A stretch of 64,000 nucleotides of DNA from Pseudaquidulcibacter saccharophilus (GTDB taxonomy: Bacteria > Pseudomonadota > Alphaproteobacteria > Caulobacterales > Aquidulcibacteraceae), in NCBI RefSeq assembly GCF_019455445.1, contig NZ_JAHWUS010000003.1:124001-188000 (forward strand), given 5' to 3'. The position numbers and the translations under genes were made by a program. Of the stretch, positions 55,362 through 64,000 are shown in pieces. Numbering within the stretch: position 1 is the stretch's first letter; each line of letters opens with the position of its first letter. Below the pieces are notes generated by a model. The model was given only the letters and a program-made list of their open reading frames with translations. It made no database searches and was not told where the DNA came from.

Positions 55362-55411
55362 AAATTCTATTTGCCCCTAAAAAGGTAAAACTTAGTTAAC
55401 TGAATGCAAAA

Positions 55412-55434
55412 AAGGGGCGTATTATACGCCCCTT
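55412..55434 (-). terminator. Terminator after the YnbE-YdbL-like pair
   Basis: AAGGGGCGTA and TACGCCCCTT pair across TTA; on the minus strand a T-run follows. It separates the YdbL-like gene from chpT. Confidence 0.85.
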
Positions 55435-55467
55435 CGTGATTATTGTAACATTAAAATATAAAATATC

Positions 55468-55881
55468 TTATTTGCACGAAATAATTATAGAATTATCAGA
55501 TGCTTGTGATGCTTTGGTTGCAGATGATTTTGCGCACCAAGCGCCGCTTAGGTCTTTAAGATATTCGCCATTATTCAATTTCTGAATTTGGCGCATTGCC
55601 TGAACAGTTGCTGCTTGATCAACTGTGCCACCGGTTTTGTTGGCAACATCAGTATAAACCGCACGACGACGCGCGTTAATTTCGTTGATTGCACGTTGCA
55701 AGTCACCTTGATCCGCAGTTGCAGGTTTCACAAAGCCAAGATAACCATTTGCTTGTTCACCAATGATTTTAGCTGCTAATCCTTGGTCCACTGGGCCACC
55801 ATTATCAACCGCAAGAGCAGCACCTGCACCAATAAGGGCAAGAGCAAAACCACCAAATAAGACCTTTGAAATATTTTTCAT
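55468..55881 (-). CDS. YdbL-like (DUF1318) exported protein
   Basis: About 137 residues from the ATG at 55881, which follows GGAGAATAAG. A signal peptide (MKNISKVLFGGFALALIGAGAALA) is followed by a DUF1318-like region: DQGLAAKIIGEQANGYLGFVKPATADQGDLQRAINEINARRRAVYTDVANKTGGTV. YdbL and YnbE belong with the AsmA-like YdbH, which bridges lipid transport across the periplasm in E. coli. The YdbH homologue is not beside them here. A lipoprotein YnbE-like gene lies 24 bp upstream. Confidence 0.82.
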   Translation of the reverse strand: MKNISKVLFGGFALALIGAGAALAVDNGGPVDQGLAAKIIGEQANGYLGFVKPATADQGDLQRAINEINARRRAVYTDVANKTGGTVDQAATVQAMRQIQKLNNGEYLKDLSGAWCAKSSATKASQASDNSIIISCK

Positions 55882-55905
55882 CTTATTCTCCATAAACTTT
55901 CTTAA

Positions 55906-56124
55906 TTAGAAAATACCAGGGTTGGATTGTGTAGCTTTATCAAGCTCATTTTCCATGCGAACCCGAACGTTTTGTTCAATTTTCATATTGATATTTAGGT
56001 TAATCTCAATCGGCTTGTCCGGCACTTCAACTTTTACTGTTGGGGTGCAGGCGGCAGCACCAAGACCACCAAGCACAATCACGGGTAATATTAATTTTTT
56101 CCCAATCGTTTTTGCGTTCCGCAT
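55906..56124 (-). CDS. YnbE-like lipoprotein
   Basis: About 72 residues from the ATG at 56124, preceded by CAGGAG. A signal ends in GAAAC, a lipobox-like site, followed by TPTVKVEVPDKPIEINLNINMKIEQNVRVRMENELDKA, the characteristic YnbE pattern. It is probably an outer-membrane lipoprotein that works with YdbL and YdbH in envelope lipid homeostasis. Read together with the YdbL-like gene downstream. Confidence 0.83.
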   Translation of the reverse strand: MRNAKTIGKKLILPVIVLGGLGAAACTPTVKVEVPDKPIEINLNINMKIEQNVRVRMENELDKATQSNPGIF

Positions 56125-56236
56125 TTCAAGCTCCTGAATAGTAACAATCCTCACTATCACGATTTTATTATAGATAGAAAGCCTGAATGTGATATGAATT
56201 ATTAGGTCATATTACCAAAAGTTTTCTATGGTCTGC

Positions 56237-56313
56237 AAAACGGGCATTTCTTTGCTTCCGCTGCTCATGTATTTAAACATACACTGCGATGCGGTTCTCA
56301 AAATGCACGTTTT
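56237..56313. repeat. Large interrupted hairpin element
   Basis: Outer arms AAAACG-n-GCATTT (56237-56249) and AAATGC-n-CGTTTT (56301-56313) and an inner TGTAT/ATACA (56268-56272, 56279-56283) enclose purine-rich internal loops. On the minus strand the loops read TGAGAACCGCATCGCAG and TGAGCAGCGGAAGCAAAG. TGAG directly after an arm is also seen in the two-hairpin elements. No terminator T-run. Located between the M16 peptidase and the YnbE-like gene. Confidence 0.55.
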
Positions 56314-56345
56314 TCGACTCATATAAATTCATTTGGCAATACAAC

Positions 56346-57647
56346 CTAGTTTATGAATGCTTTAAGCGCTTTTTCGCCTGATTTTTTGCCAACCGCCGCC
56401 GCTGAATGGAATGCGGGATTCAATGATTTTGTGGCAATTTCTTTGATTTCATCGGGCGTAGTTTCGCGTATGGCACGACTTATGTCATCGGTATCAAGGG
56501 TTTTTCCCAAAACAAACGCTTGTGAAATTGCGGCATTTACACGTGATGATGGGTTTTCAAGAGACATCATAAAGGCGGTTTCAAAGGTTTTCTTGGCCCG
56601 CATTAATTCACGCTCATCGGGGCCATTCATCGCCAAATCTTCTATATGTCCCATTGTGCGTTTAATTACTTCGGCGGCATTTTGTGGCGCACAACCCGCA
56701 GAAATTATAAAGCGCCCAATATCAACATATTTTTCGGTATAGGCATCGATGCCGTAAACCAGACCAAGGCGTTCGCGCAAATCTTGAAATAAGCGTGATG
56801 CCATACCACCGCCCAAAAGACCTGCAAAAATTTGTGAGGCATACATTTCACCTGAACCTGCACCAGGGGCATAGGTAGAAATTGCAACTTGGAACTGTTC
56901 CATACGCCTTGTTTCAAATAGTGATTTTCTTGTGGCAATGCCATGCGCAAATTCAACTTTTGGCGATGGTTTCAAATGCCCAAAGAAGCGGTTTGCCAAT
57001 TCCATGCTTTGGTTTTCATCAACCGCGCCGCCAAAGGCAATAATAATATTATTGGGATTTAAGTAAGCGGAGTGGAATTTTTGAATTTGATCAATGTTTA
57101 GTGCGGCCAGGCTTTGGGCATCGCCCAAAATCGGGCGCCCCAAAGGTTGATTATCAAATGATGCCATTTGATTTAATACGCTGCAACGATCTTCGGCATC
57201 GTCAAATGCTTCGTTTAATTCGTGTAGGACGACATTCTTTTCAAGCTCAGCTTCTTTGGGGTCAAAATGCGGGCGCAATACCAAATCGGAACATAGTGCA
57301 AAAGCCTGTTCGATTTCATCAGCCAAACAACGCGCATAAAACCCCGTTCTTTCATAAGAAGTGGCGGCATTTAGATAGATACCGTGTGCTTCGGCATCTT
57401 CGGCGATTTGCGTTGCGTTACGGTCGCCCGCACCCTTAAACACCAAATGTTCAAGAAAATGGGCAATGCCGTTATTGGTTTCGTCTTCGTTGCGCGTGCC
57501 AACACCAACCCAAACCCCAATACAGGCACTCTTTAGCCCTGCGACCTTGTCAATTATGACCGTCGCACCATTTTCAAGGCGTTTTAGGCGGGCAAAGCCG
57601 CTGTCATTAATAATTGTTTTTGATGTAGTTTTTAATTTCAAGCTCAT
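56346..57647 (-). CDS. M16-family zinc peptidase (PepR/mitochondrial processing peptidase-like)
   Basis: The 433-residue protein has the inverted zinc motif HFLEHLVFKGAGDR (HxxEH) and a matching downstream Glu, so it is the catalytic type. The GLLGGGMASRLFQDLRERLGLVYGIDAY segment is the usual second-half glycine-rich region. Relatives are the ancestors of mitochondrial processing peptidase beta. The ATG overlaps the end of thrC by 41 bp; no later in-frame ATG keeps the conserved N-terminus, so the overlap is likely real. Confidence 0.9.
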   Translation of the reverse strand: MSLKLKTTSKTIINDSGFARLKRLENGATVIIDKVAGLKSACIGVWVGVGTRNEDETNNGIAHFLEHLVFKGAGDRNATQIAEDAEAHGIYLNAATSYERTGFYARCLADEIEQAFALCSDLVLRPHFDPKEAELEKNVVLHELNEAFDDAEDRCSVLNQMASFDNQPLGRPILGDAQSLAALNIDQIQKFHSAYLNPNNIIIAFGGAVDENQSMELANRFFGHLKPSPKVEFAHGIATRKSLFETRRMEQFQVAISTYAPGAGSGEMYASQIFAGLLGGGMASRLFQDLRERLGLVYGIDAYTEKYVDIGRFIISAGCAPQNAAEVIKRTMGHIEDLAMNGPDERELMRAKKTFETAFMMSLENPSSRVNAAISQAFVLGKTLDTDDISRAIRETTPDEIKEIATKSLNPAFHSAAAVGKKSGEKALKAFIN

Positions 57648-58995
57648 CAGATTTTAATTTTTCAAACTTTTCTTTACGCTCAAATAAATCTTTGGCGTGT
57701 GGCGGAAGATCGGGATTAATTCCCAATACTTCAACAATGGTTTCAGGGAATTTTGCAGGGTGCGCGGTCGCAAGGATGATTTTTTGCGCGCCGTTAACAG
57801 GTGATTTAACACGACTTGCATAGCCAACGGCAGTATGCGGGCAAATCACTTCTTTGGTTTCTGCAAAACAGGCTTTGATTGATTGGCGGGTTCCTTCATC
57901 ATCAATTGTGCTTGGGACAAAGATTTCGCGAATATTTTTAAGTGTTTCTGGTTTGATTACAAAAGTCTTGTTGGCCTTTAATGAATTATAATAACCAACA
58001 ATTTCTTGTGCATTATGCCCACCGAGTTCGAACAAAATACGTTCAAAATTGCTTGGAACCTGAATGTCCATCGCCGGCGAAATTGTGGCTTTGGATTCAC
58101 CAGTAACTGCAAAAACACCGCTTTCGAGTGATGCGGCAAGGGCATTATTGGCATTATTGGCAACCACGATATTGCCAATATTTGCGCCTAACATTTTTGC
58201 GGCAAAGCCAGAGAAGGCATCACCAAAATTACCTGTTGGCACAATAAAGTCCGCAGGCTGGTCAATGCCCGCTTTTGATGCCGCAATTACGAAATAAACT
58301 GATTGCGCAATGATGCGTGCAAAATTCACGCTATTGACGGGGGCTAGTTTTACTTCTTCAACAAAGGTTTTGTCACCAAAGAAGCCTTTTAAAATTGCCT
58401 GCGCACGGTCAAAATCACCATCAAGAATAAGTGCATGGATATTATCCGCACCGGAGGCAGTCATAAAGCGTTTTTGAACTTCAGAAACCCGACCATCAGG
58501 CATAAGGATAAAGGTTTCAATCCCTTTTTTGTTTTTAAACGCCTCAACAGCAGCGCCACCAGTATCACCAGATGTTGCGCAAACCACACTCAAAGTCGTG
58601 TTGTTTTTGGCAAGGATATATTCAAATAATGCGCCAATCATCTGCATTGCAACATCTTTAAATGCCAATGATGGGCCATGGAATAATTCAAGCAAATGCA
58701 AATTTGGTGCGATTTGTTTTAATGGAACCACATCTTTATCGTGCCATTGTTCGCCATACGCCTGTTTACAAAGTGTAAGTGCGGTTTCAAAATCAATATC
58801 ATTGCCCGCAAACGCGTGTAGAACATGTGCCGCAGTTTCATAATAAGGGGCGGTTTTAGCATTTTCTAAAACGGATTTTTCAAGTTTTGGCCATGTTTTA
58901 GGTACATATAATCCACCATCAGGTGCAAGACCTTCGATAATTGCTTGATTAAAGCCGACCTCGGGTGAATTACCGCGTGTTGAGATATATTGCAT
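57607..58995 (-). CDS. thrC: Threonine synthase
   Basis: The 462-residue enzyme makes threonine from O-phosphohomoserine with pyridoxal phosphate. N-terminal MQYISTRG, the LHLLELFHGPSLAFKDVAMQMIG motif (PLP lysine), CATSGDTGGAAVEAF and FIVPTGNFGDAFSGF are characteristic of the longer bacterial and fungal type. Pairing with an M16 peptidase downstream is common in alphaproteobacteria. It diverges from murI. Confidence 0.95.
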   Translation of the reverse strand: MQYISTRGNSPEVGFNQAIIEGLAPDGGLYVPKTWPKLEKSVLENAKTAPYYETAAHVLHAFAGNDIDFETALTLCKQAYGEQWHDKDVVPLKQIAPNLHLLELFHGPSLAFKDVAMQMIGALFEYILAKNNTTLSVVCATSGDTGGAAVEAFKNKKGIETFILMPDGRVSEVQKRFMTASGADNIHALILDGDFDRAQAILKGFFGDKTFVEEVKLAPVNSVNFARIIAQSVYFVIAASKAGIDQPADFIVPTGNFGDAFSGFAAKMLGANIGNIVVANNANNALAASLESGVFAVTGESKATISPAMDIQVPSNFERILFELGGHNAQEIVGYYNSLKANKTFVIKPETLKNIREIFVPSTIDDEGTRQSIKACFAETKEVICPHTAVGYASRVKSPVNGAQKIILATAHPAKFPETIVEVLGINPDLPPHAKDLFERKEKFEKLKSDELEIKNYIKNNY

Positions 58996-59152
58996 TTTGA
59001 ACCAAAACCCTCTGATTTAATGTGGGATGCCTTTATTATATAATGCCGCAAAATAAAAGCCCCATATGCGATATTAATTCCTTTGCTTATTGTTGCAGTA
59101 AAGAAATTTGTGGCTACTTTTATAATCACCGCAAAAGTTGTAATTGGTCATA

Positions 59153-59932
59153 ATGAAAAAAGTTCTGGTTTTTGATTCAGGGGTTGGTGGTTTTTCGATT
59201 GTTCGGGAATTGGTTGATCAAAATCTAAATATCGAAATATCCTATCTTGCCGATACTTCATTTTTTCCATACGGCAATAAAAATGATTTGGAATTACTGG
59301 ACCGCATCCCACAGGTGGTTTTGGCTGGCGTTGAAAAAACAGGGGCTGATGCCGTAATTATCGCCTGCAATACCGCAAGCACAATTGCCCTTTGGCGCAT
59401 CCGCGAAGTGGTTGGGGTTCCGGTTATTGGGGTTGTGCCGGCAATTAAACCCGCCGCACGTTTGACAAAAACCAAAGCCATTGGTCTTTTGGCAACACCG
59501 CGCACCATTGGATCTGCTTATGTTGACGATTTAATAGATCAATTTGCGGGTGGTTGCGCTGTATATCGCTATGGCCCGCCCAATCTTGCACTGGCTGCTG
59601 AACAGGTTTTGCGCGGCGAAGATTTTGAAGAAAGCCATATAAAAGATGCCATTGACGGGCTTTATAAAAACCCAATGGCCAAAGATATTGATATTATCAT
59701 CCTTGCCTGTACTCATTACCCCCTTATTCGGGATGAATTGGCAAAATATGCGCCAAAAGACATAAAATTCATTGATTCCGGTGAAGCAATTGCCAGAAGG
59801 TTAAAAGAAGTGTTGGCGATTAATGATGCGGGTTTGCCACTGCTAAAAACTGCATATTCAACCGGCGGCAATGACGAAAAATTCTTGCAGGCGGCACAGA
59901 ATGAGGGTTTTATCAATCAGACACAAATATAA
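59153..59932 (+). CDS. murI: Glutamate racemase
   Basis: About 259 residues from the ATG at 59153. MurI makes D-glutamate for peptidoglycan. The two catalytic cysteines are Cys72 in ACNTAST and Cys186 in ACTHYPL; FDSGVGG with Asp8 and PYGNK are also present. An upstream in-frame TTG is rejected because it would add only three residues lacking conservation. No obvious regulation; it is followed by an alpha/beta hydrolase after 26 bp. Confidence 0.94.
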   Translation: MKKVLVFDSGVGGFSIVRELVDQNLNIEISYLADTSFFPYGNKNDLELLDRIPQVVLAGVEKTGADAVIIACNTASTIALWRIREVVGVPVIGVVPAIKPAARLTKTKAIGLLATPRTIGSAYVDDLIDQFAGGCAVYRYGPPNLALAAEQVLRGEDFEESHIKDAIDGLYKNPMAKDIDIIILACTHYPLIRDELAKYAPKDIKFIDSGEAIARRLKEVLAINDAGLPLLKTAYSTGGNDEKFLQAAQNEGFINQTQI

Positions 59933-59958
59933 AATATAAAAACTAAAAGGGGAGATTG

Positions 59959-60828
59959 ATGAAAAAACTTTTTGTAATGCTTTATGCGATTTTGGGATTA
60001 TTTGTTGCACCAACCATTGCCAATGCACAAGATGTAAAACATGTTGAGATTTCAACAATTGGCAAAGGTGATGACGTAATCCTAATCCCCGGTCTTGGTA
60101 GCCCGCCCGCTGTTTTTGATAATGTAATGGACGAAATAGCCAAAAATCATAAAGTGCATATTGTTCATGTTGCAGGTTATGCCGGGTTACCTCTTGAAAC
60201 CAATGAAGGACCGATTTTTAACCCCGTTGCCGATGATATTACCAAATACATTAAAGAAAATAATTTGAAAAACGTGACTATTATTGGGCATTCAATGGGT
60301 GGCGAACTTGGAATGGCGCTTGCTGCACGCAATCCATCATTGGTTAAAAAAGTAATGGTTGTCGATGCACTGCCGTATTATTCACTTTATCTTGATAAAA
60401 ATGCCACGCCAGAAAGTATGACACCACGTGCAAAGGCATTTGCGGCAATGATAGCGGCGCAAAATATTGATCAATTTACCGCTGCACAAAAGGTTGCAAT
60501 TGCACGACTTGTGAAATCTGATGAAAAACGTGAAATGGTGCTTGGCTGGTCGCTTGCATCCAATCGCCACGCAATTGCGCAGGGTGTTGAAGATTTGATG
60601 ACCATTGATTTACGCCCCGTATTAAAAAACAATCAAGCGCAAATCAAGCTAATTTACGGCTATGACAAGGCAATGGGTTTAACCCAAGAATTTGTCGATA
60701 AATTATATGATGGCGCATATGCGGGTATTCCCAATGTTGAAAAACAACGCATTGACAATTCTTTACACTTTATAATGTATGATCAGCCAGAACAATTTAA
60801 GAATGCCGTTTTAGAATTTGTGAAATAA
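59959..60828 (+). CDS. Exported alpha/beta hydrolase
   Basis: About 289 residues from the ATG at 59959, after AAGGGGAGA. A signal peptide (KKLFVMLYAILGLFVAPTIANA) precedes an alpha/beta hydrolase: oxyanion loop LIPGLGSPPAVFD, nucleophile elbow IGHSMGGELG (Ser about 114) and His in NSLHFIMYDQPEQF. Likely a periplasmic esterase or lipase-like enzyme; substrate unknown. It is 2 bp before an acyltransferase gene, so the two are co-transcribed and may act on related lipids. Confidence 0.85.
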   Translation: MKKLFVMLYAILGLFVAPTIANAQDVKHVEISTIGKGDDVILIPGLGSPPAVFDNVMDEIAKNHKVHIVHVAGYAGLPLETNEGPIFNPVADDITKYIKENNLKNVTIIGHSMGGELGMALAARNPSLVKKVMVVDALPYYSLYLDKNATPESMTPRAKAFAAMIAAQNIDQFTAAQKVAIARLVKSDEKREMVLGWSLASNRHAIAQGVEDLMTIDLRPVLKNNQAQIKLIYGYDKAMGLTQEFVDKLYDGAYAGIPNVEKQRIDNSLHFIMYDQPEQFKNAVLEFVK

Positions 60829-60830
60829 GA

Positions 60831-61610
60831 ATGACCTTTATCAAATCCCTGCTTTTTAATGCCTATTATTGGGTGATTTCAATTTTGTTTGTTTTGTCGC
60901 TTGCGCCCTTAAGCTGGCTTCCGGGTGATAAGATTTTGCGCAATGCAATCGTATTTTATTCACGTGCAATGCGCTTTGGAATGCGGGTCTTTGCAGGGAT
61001 AAAGTTTGAATATCGCGGGCTTGATAAATTGCCAAAAGGGCCGTTTATTATTGCGGCAAAACATCAATCATGGGGCGATGGCTTTGGCGCAGTTTCCGAA
61101 TTTGGCGATATTGCATTTGTTACCGGAAGCCATCTCGAAAATTTTCCATTCTTGGGGCGAATTTTGCGCAAAATCGGCGCAATTGTTGTTGATAATTGCG
61201 GTGGTCATAAAGCACGAAAAAGCCTTAATGATTCTTTTGCCAATGTTGCCGATGATGGACGTAACGTCCTGATATATCCAGAGGGGCATTTGGTGAAAAT
61301 TGGCGACCGTATTAAATATCGCGCCGGTGTTTTTCACCTACAAGAAGCAAGTGGTTGGGACGTGGTGCCGATGGCAACCAATCTTGGGCTTTTTTGGTCT
61401 TGTGAAGAATTTAAAAAAGAAGGTGGAACCGCAATTAACGAAGTTTTGGAACCAATTCCTGCTGGTCTTTCAAAAGGCGAATTTATGGCACGTTTAGAAA
61501 ATGCACTAAATGAAGGTTCGCGCAGACTTTGTGAAGAAGGTCAGGCCGCGCAACCGCATTTATCCCAAGCCAATGTTAAATGGCCAGATGAGATTAATAA
61601 AGTGATGTAA
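60831..61610 (+). CDS. PlsC-like 1-acyl-sn-glycerol-3-phosphate acyltransferase
   Basis: The 259-residue protein has an N-terminal membrane helix (about 10-28) and the LPLAT motifs KHQSWGDGF (HX4D) and YPEGHLVKIGDRIKYRAGV. It would acylate lysophosphatidic acid in phospholipid synthesis. EGH replaces the common EGT motif, a variant seen in alphaproteobacterial members. It ends immediately where the convergent lipoprotein gene ends. Confidence 0.87.
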   Translation: MTFIKSLLFNAYYWVISILFVLSLAPLSWLPGDKILRNAIVFYSRAMRFGMRVFAGIKFEYRGLDKLPKGPFIIAAKHQSWGDGFGAVSEFGDIAFVTGSHLENFPFLGRILRKIGAIVVDNCGGHKARKSLNDSFANVADDGRNVLIYPEGHLVKIGDRIKYRAGVFHLQEASGWDVVPMATNLGLFWSCEEFKKEGGTAINEVLEPIPAGLSKGEFMARLENALNEGSRRLCEEGQAAQPHLSQANVKWPDEINKVM

Positions 61611-62372
61611 TCACTTATAAACCCCGACCATTACCCCCATTTCGTCACCTTTGTCATTGCGCCCTGATTGCGCATCATAGACCTTGGATATAGAGCCGTC
61701 CAAAAAAAGCGCATTGGGGGTTTTTAGATAGTCTTTAAATAGGGTCGCAAAATCATAGAAATTAACACTCGATTGGGTGATGACAAAATAAACTTCTTTG
61801 CCATCTTCGGATATTCCGACACCATTTCTTATGTTTACACTTGTGCTATCTGCCTTGAATATGGGATGAAGGTTGCCGTCAATAACCAACATTGGCCCCG
61901 ATTGTGTCGCAAATTGCGGTGGCGCATTTTTGAATTTTTCAAGATAGGCATAACTTTCAAGGACGCCTGCTTGCCCTTTATCAATATAAAATACGCCATT
62001 GGGTAAAAGCCCAAAATTACCATATGATTTTTTGGTTTGGATTGGCGCAATTTGTTTGCCATTTTCAACATATAATCCTGTTGGCGCACGATCATCATTA
62101 TACATGCCGCCGTTCATGGCAAAAACCAATTCCTGCTTTTTGGTTTTTAGATAATCTTTTAAATTATTGAAGTTGCCAATATTGTCGCCGTCGTCATCAC
62201 GCAAATAAAGGCGTAAATTAGGATTTGGGTTGGCAAATTTACAAATAAAATAGTCATTGTTTTTGTAATCAATAAGATTGCAATTTTTGGCCTTATCAAT
62301 CTCTTTTGCATTACTGTTACATGCCGTAACTAGACAAAAAATAAAAAGAGAAAGTATTTTTATATTTCGCAT
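61611..62372 (-). CDS. Phosphodiester glycosidase-like (NAGPA/DUF2233) lipoprotein
   Basis: The 253-residue product starts with a lipoprotein signal ending LVTAC. The mature region matches the phosphodiester glycosidase family: FAMNGGMYNDDRAPTGLYVENGKQIAPI, GNFGLLPNGVFYID, QSGPMLVIDGNLHP, NIRNGVGISEDGKEVYFVIT and ALFLDGSISKVY. Relatives include the mammalian uncovering enzyme and bacterial exopolysaccharide-linked proteins. The substrate is unknown. It lies downstream of the sensor kinase gene and may belong to its operon. Confidence 0.85.
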   Translation of the reverse strand: MRNIKILSLFIFCLVTACNSNAKEIDKAKNCNLIDYKNNDYFICKFANPNPNLRLYLRDDDGDNIGNFNNLKDYLKTKKQELVFAMNGGMYNDDRAPTGLYVENGKQIAPIQTKKSYGNFGLLPNGVFYIDKGQAGVLESYAYLEKFKNAPPQFATQSGPMLVIDGNLHPIFKADSTSVNIRNGVGISEDGKEVYFVITQSSVNFYDFATLFKDYLKTPNALFLDGSISKVYDAQSGRNDKGDEMGVMVGVYK

Positions 62373-62392
62373 ATAAAACGGATATTTTTAAT

Positions 62393-63694
62393 TTACGGCA
62401 ATATTATGACTGTCTTAAAGCCGTCTTGATGGTTTTCAAAACGTAATTCCCCATTATGTGTTGCCACAATTTTTTTGACAATTGCCAAACCTAATCCGGT
62501 TGAAGTGTAATTTTGGTTATCATTATTGCGGGCATTGTCACCACGTACAAAGGGAAGGGTGATAATTTCCAATTTGCTTTCATCAATCCCTTTACCGCTG
62601 TCCATGACTTCTAAATAGGTTTTTCCACCAAACTTATATGCCTTTAACATTATTGGTGGTTTGCCATATTTTATTGAGTTTTCAACCAAGTTTGTAATTG
62701 CCCGCGTAATTGCCGACTGTCGGCCATCAATAAATATATCCCCCATGCTGGATGGAATATTGATGCCCTTATCAGGGTATTCGTTTTTGATTTCTTCGAA
62801 AATTGCCTTGATATTGAATTTGCTTATGGCCTCGCCATCAAAGCCCCGTGCAAAGGTAATGAATTGCGATAATGTGGTTTCAATATTAGTGATTTGTCTT
62901 TGCGCAGTTGCCAATAAATCGTCATCTTTGGCCCCCATCATTTCAATAGCGAGGCGGAGTTTTGCCAATGGCGTTCTTAGATCATGCGAAATACCGGCAA
63001 GGACGATGCTTCTTTCCCGCTCAGCACTACTAATACGTTCAATCATATTATTGAAACTTTGGCGAAGCGAATAGATTTCACTGGGACCTTTTAATTCCAA
63101 TGGGTCGATATTGGCATCAAGGGCAAAATTATCGGTGGCAAGCCTAAGTTCATTAATTGGTTTTAGAAGTATGAGATTGGTAATATACCCAACCCCAATC
63201 GCCAAAAGTCCGCTTATTGCCAATAATGTTAACGCCAAGCCCGATGGACCAATTACAACGTTTTTAAAACTGACCCAATATGGTGTGTCGCCAAAATTTA
63301 TTTCAATCCAAAGCCGTCTTTTGTTATCGGTTCGCCAATTTATTTCAGATTGGTTTTCAGAAATCGCATTTGCAAGTTGCTTCATGAATATATGTTCAAT
63401 AAAGCGTGGCGGTGGGCCACTACTGTCGGGTGGTTCTTTGCCGGTCCAGATTGTAAGATATTTTGAATTTTTTAATTTATCGACTAATTGCGGTCGCATC
63501 TCTGCTGGTGTTTGCTTTATTGTTTCGGAAAATACCACAATATTGGATGCAATAACATTCGCCAGACGTTGAATTTGTGGGCGCAATATCATGGTCGTGA
63601 ATAACAATAGTGTTATTAATTGCGTAACAATAACAAGCGCAATAGTCATTGTAAAAGCACGACGTGAAAGGCTTATGGGGCGTTTAGCTTGCAT
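62393..63694 (-). CDS. EnvZ-type membrane sensor histidine kinase
   Basis: The 433-residue kinase has two membrane helices (about 12-34 and 155-176) around a periplasmic domain, a HAMP region, the H-box AGISHDLRTPLAKLRLAIEMM, N-box NLVENSIKYG and G-boxes MDSGKGID and STGLGLAIVKK. The EnvZ/RisS class pairs with OmpR-type regulators, and its start overlaps the regulator's stop (TAATG). The periplasmic part has a QSEINWRTDNKRRLWIEINFGDTPYWVS segment similar to EnvZ-like proteins. The signal is unknown. Confidence 0.92.
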   Translation of the reverse strand: MQAKRPISLSRRAFTMTIALVIVTQLITLLLFTTMILRPQIQRLANVIASNIVVFSETIKQTPAEMRPQLVDKLKNSKYLTIWTGKEPPDSSGPPPRFIEHIFMKQLANAISENQSEINWRTDNKRRLWIEINFGDTPYWVSFKNVVIGPSGLALTLLAISGLLAIGVGYITNLILLKPINELRLATDNFALDANIDPLELKGPSEIYSLRQSFNNMIERISSAERERSIVLAGISHDLRTPLAKLRLAIEMMGAKDDDLLATAQRQITNIETTLSQFITFARGFDGEAISKFNIKAIFEEIKNEYPDKGINIPSSMGDIFIDGRQSAITRAITNLVENSIKYGKPPIMLKAYKFGGKTYLEVMDSGKGIDESKLEIITLPFVRGDNARNNDNQNYTSTGLGLAIVKKIVATHNGELRFENHQDGFKTVIILP

Positions 63695-64000
63695 TATTCG
63701 CCCTCTTTAGTGAAGATATAACCGTGGCCCCACATGGTTTTTAACCAATATGGCTCTGATGGGTCGTTTTCGATTAGTTTACGCAAACGAAGGATTTGCA
63801 CATCAACTGCGCGATCCGTAACTTCGGCATCGCGTCCAAAGGCAAGGTCAATGATTTGACTGCGTGATAAGGGGCGTCCTGCATTACAAACAAATGCCTT
63901 TAAAAGATTAAATTCGCGGGTTGAAAGCTCGATTGGTTTGCCATCTTTTTTAAGGGTCATAAGGCCTAAATCAAGATTAAAGTTTCCAAAGGTAACTTTG
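63694..64000 (-). CDS. OmpR-type response regulator, partial (N-terminus outside window)
   Basis: The frame runs from the right edge to a stop at 63694 without interruption. Only the winged-helix DNA-binding domain is visible: VTFGNFNLDLGLMTLKKDGKPIELSTREFNLLKAF, SRSQIIDLAFGRDAEVTDRAVDVQILRLRKLIEND and WGHGYIFT. The receiver domain lies beyond the window. It is coupled to the EnvZ-type kinase by a TAATG overlap. Confidence 0.93.
   Translation of the reverse strand, partial: KVTFGNFNLDLGLMTLKKDGKPIELSTREFNLLKAFVCNAGRPLSRSQIIDLAFGRDAEVTDRAVDVQILRLRKLIENDPSEPYWLKTMWGHGYIFTKEGE

Noticed and set aside
55385-55399. TTAACTAAGTTTTAC as a CtrA site before chpT
   Set aside because: Only one mismatch to TTAA-N7-TTAA but it lacks the extended CGGACTT part seen at cheA and fliQ; too weak in AT-rich sequence to list.

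Overview
The window looks like chromosomal DNA from a motile, AT-rich alphaproteobacterium. The evidence is the presence of both upstream parts of the CckA-ChpT phosphorelay, an MmcB-type repair protein, PhaR with a thiolase for polyhydroxyalkanoate metabolism, the DUF4170/MsbA/KdtA/LpxK lipid A neighbourhood, a class II GshA and the thrC-M16 peptidase pair. These are family-level recognitions made from the sequence; I cannot assign a genus. I saw no transposase, integrase, phage gene or CRISPR array. Both ends are cut: a ThiF/MoeB-like gene at the left and an OmpR-type regulator at the right.

Layout. 1-1.4 kb: partial ThiF/MoeB (minus), then a hot-dog thioesterase and mmcB. 1.6-7.3 kb: compact cheA-cheW-cheY-cheB-cheR operon ending in a terminator. 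7.3-8.7 kb: two small membrane proteins divergent from a TetR regulator, with duplicated operator-like palindromes between them. 8.7-10.7 kb: an Atm1-type ABC exporter whose last 70 bp are duplicated around a hairpin element. 11-16.6 kb: a small unknown gene, rluD-like synthase, Bax-inhibitor-1 family protein, DUF4375-like protein and malic enzyme. 16.7-19.7 kb: POT peptide transporter and a DMT transporter. 19.7-29.3 kb: envelope block (MsbA-like exporter, DUF4170, phosphatase; DUF374, waaA, lpxK, lpxL-like; cysQ-like, pmbA-like). 29.4-33.6 kb: tiny membrane protein, ubiD, I78 inhibitor lipoprotein, PhoX phosphatase. 33.7-37.9 kb: fliQ-fliR-flhB-cckA. 37.9-48.6 kb: aminopeptidase P, prmA, rsmE, gshA, prfC and several unrecognised proteins. 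48.7-51 kb: tRNA-Ser(CGA), hairpin elements, thiolase and phaR. 51-54.6 kb: TonB-dependent receptor plus PepSY membrane protein. 54.7-59 kb: chpT, YdbL/YnbE-like pair, M16 peptidase and thrC. 59.1-64 kb: murI, alpha/beta hydrolase, plsC-like acyltransferase, phosphodiester glycosidase-like lipoprotein and an EnvZ/OmpR-type pair.

How parts work together. The chemotaxis operon and the fliQ-fliR-flhB-cckA operon carry the same promoter-region signature, TTAG-N7-TTAACGGACTT, close to the CtrA consensus TTAA-N7-TTAA. With cckA inside the flagellar export operon and chpT elsewhere in the window, this suggests a CtrA-controlled motility regulon in which the phosphorelay may feed back on its own kinase gene. 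This CckA shows no transmembrane segment.

The most unusual signals are non-coding: a two-hairpin extragenic element present twice (8784-8870 and 48809-48898) with conserved loops but different, still complementary, stems; the 70-bp gene-tail duplication flanking the first copy; three exactly 15-bp-spaced GAC-N5-GTC motifs upstream of the TonB receptor; and a 95-bp palindromic MITE-like element at 26476-26570.
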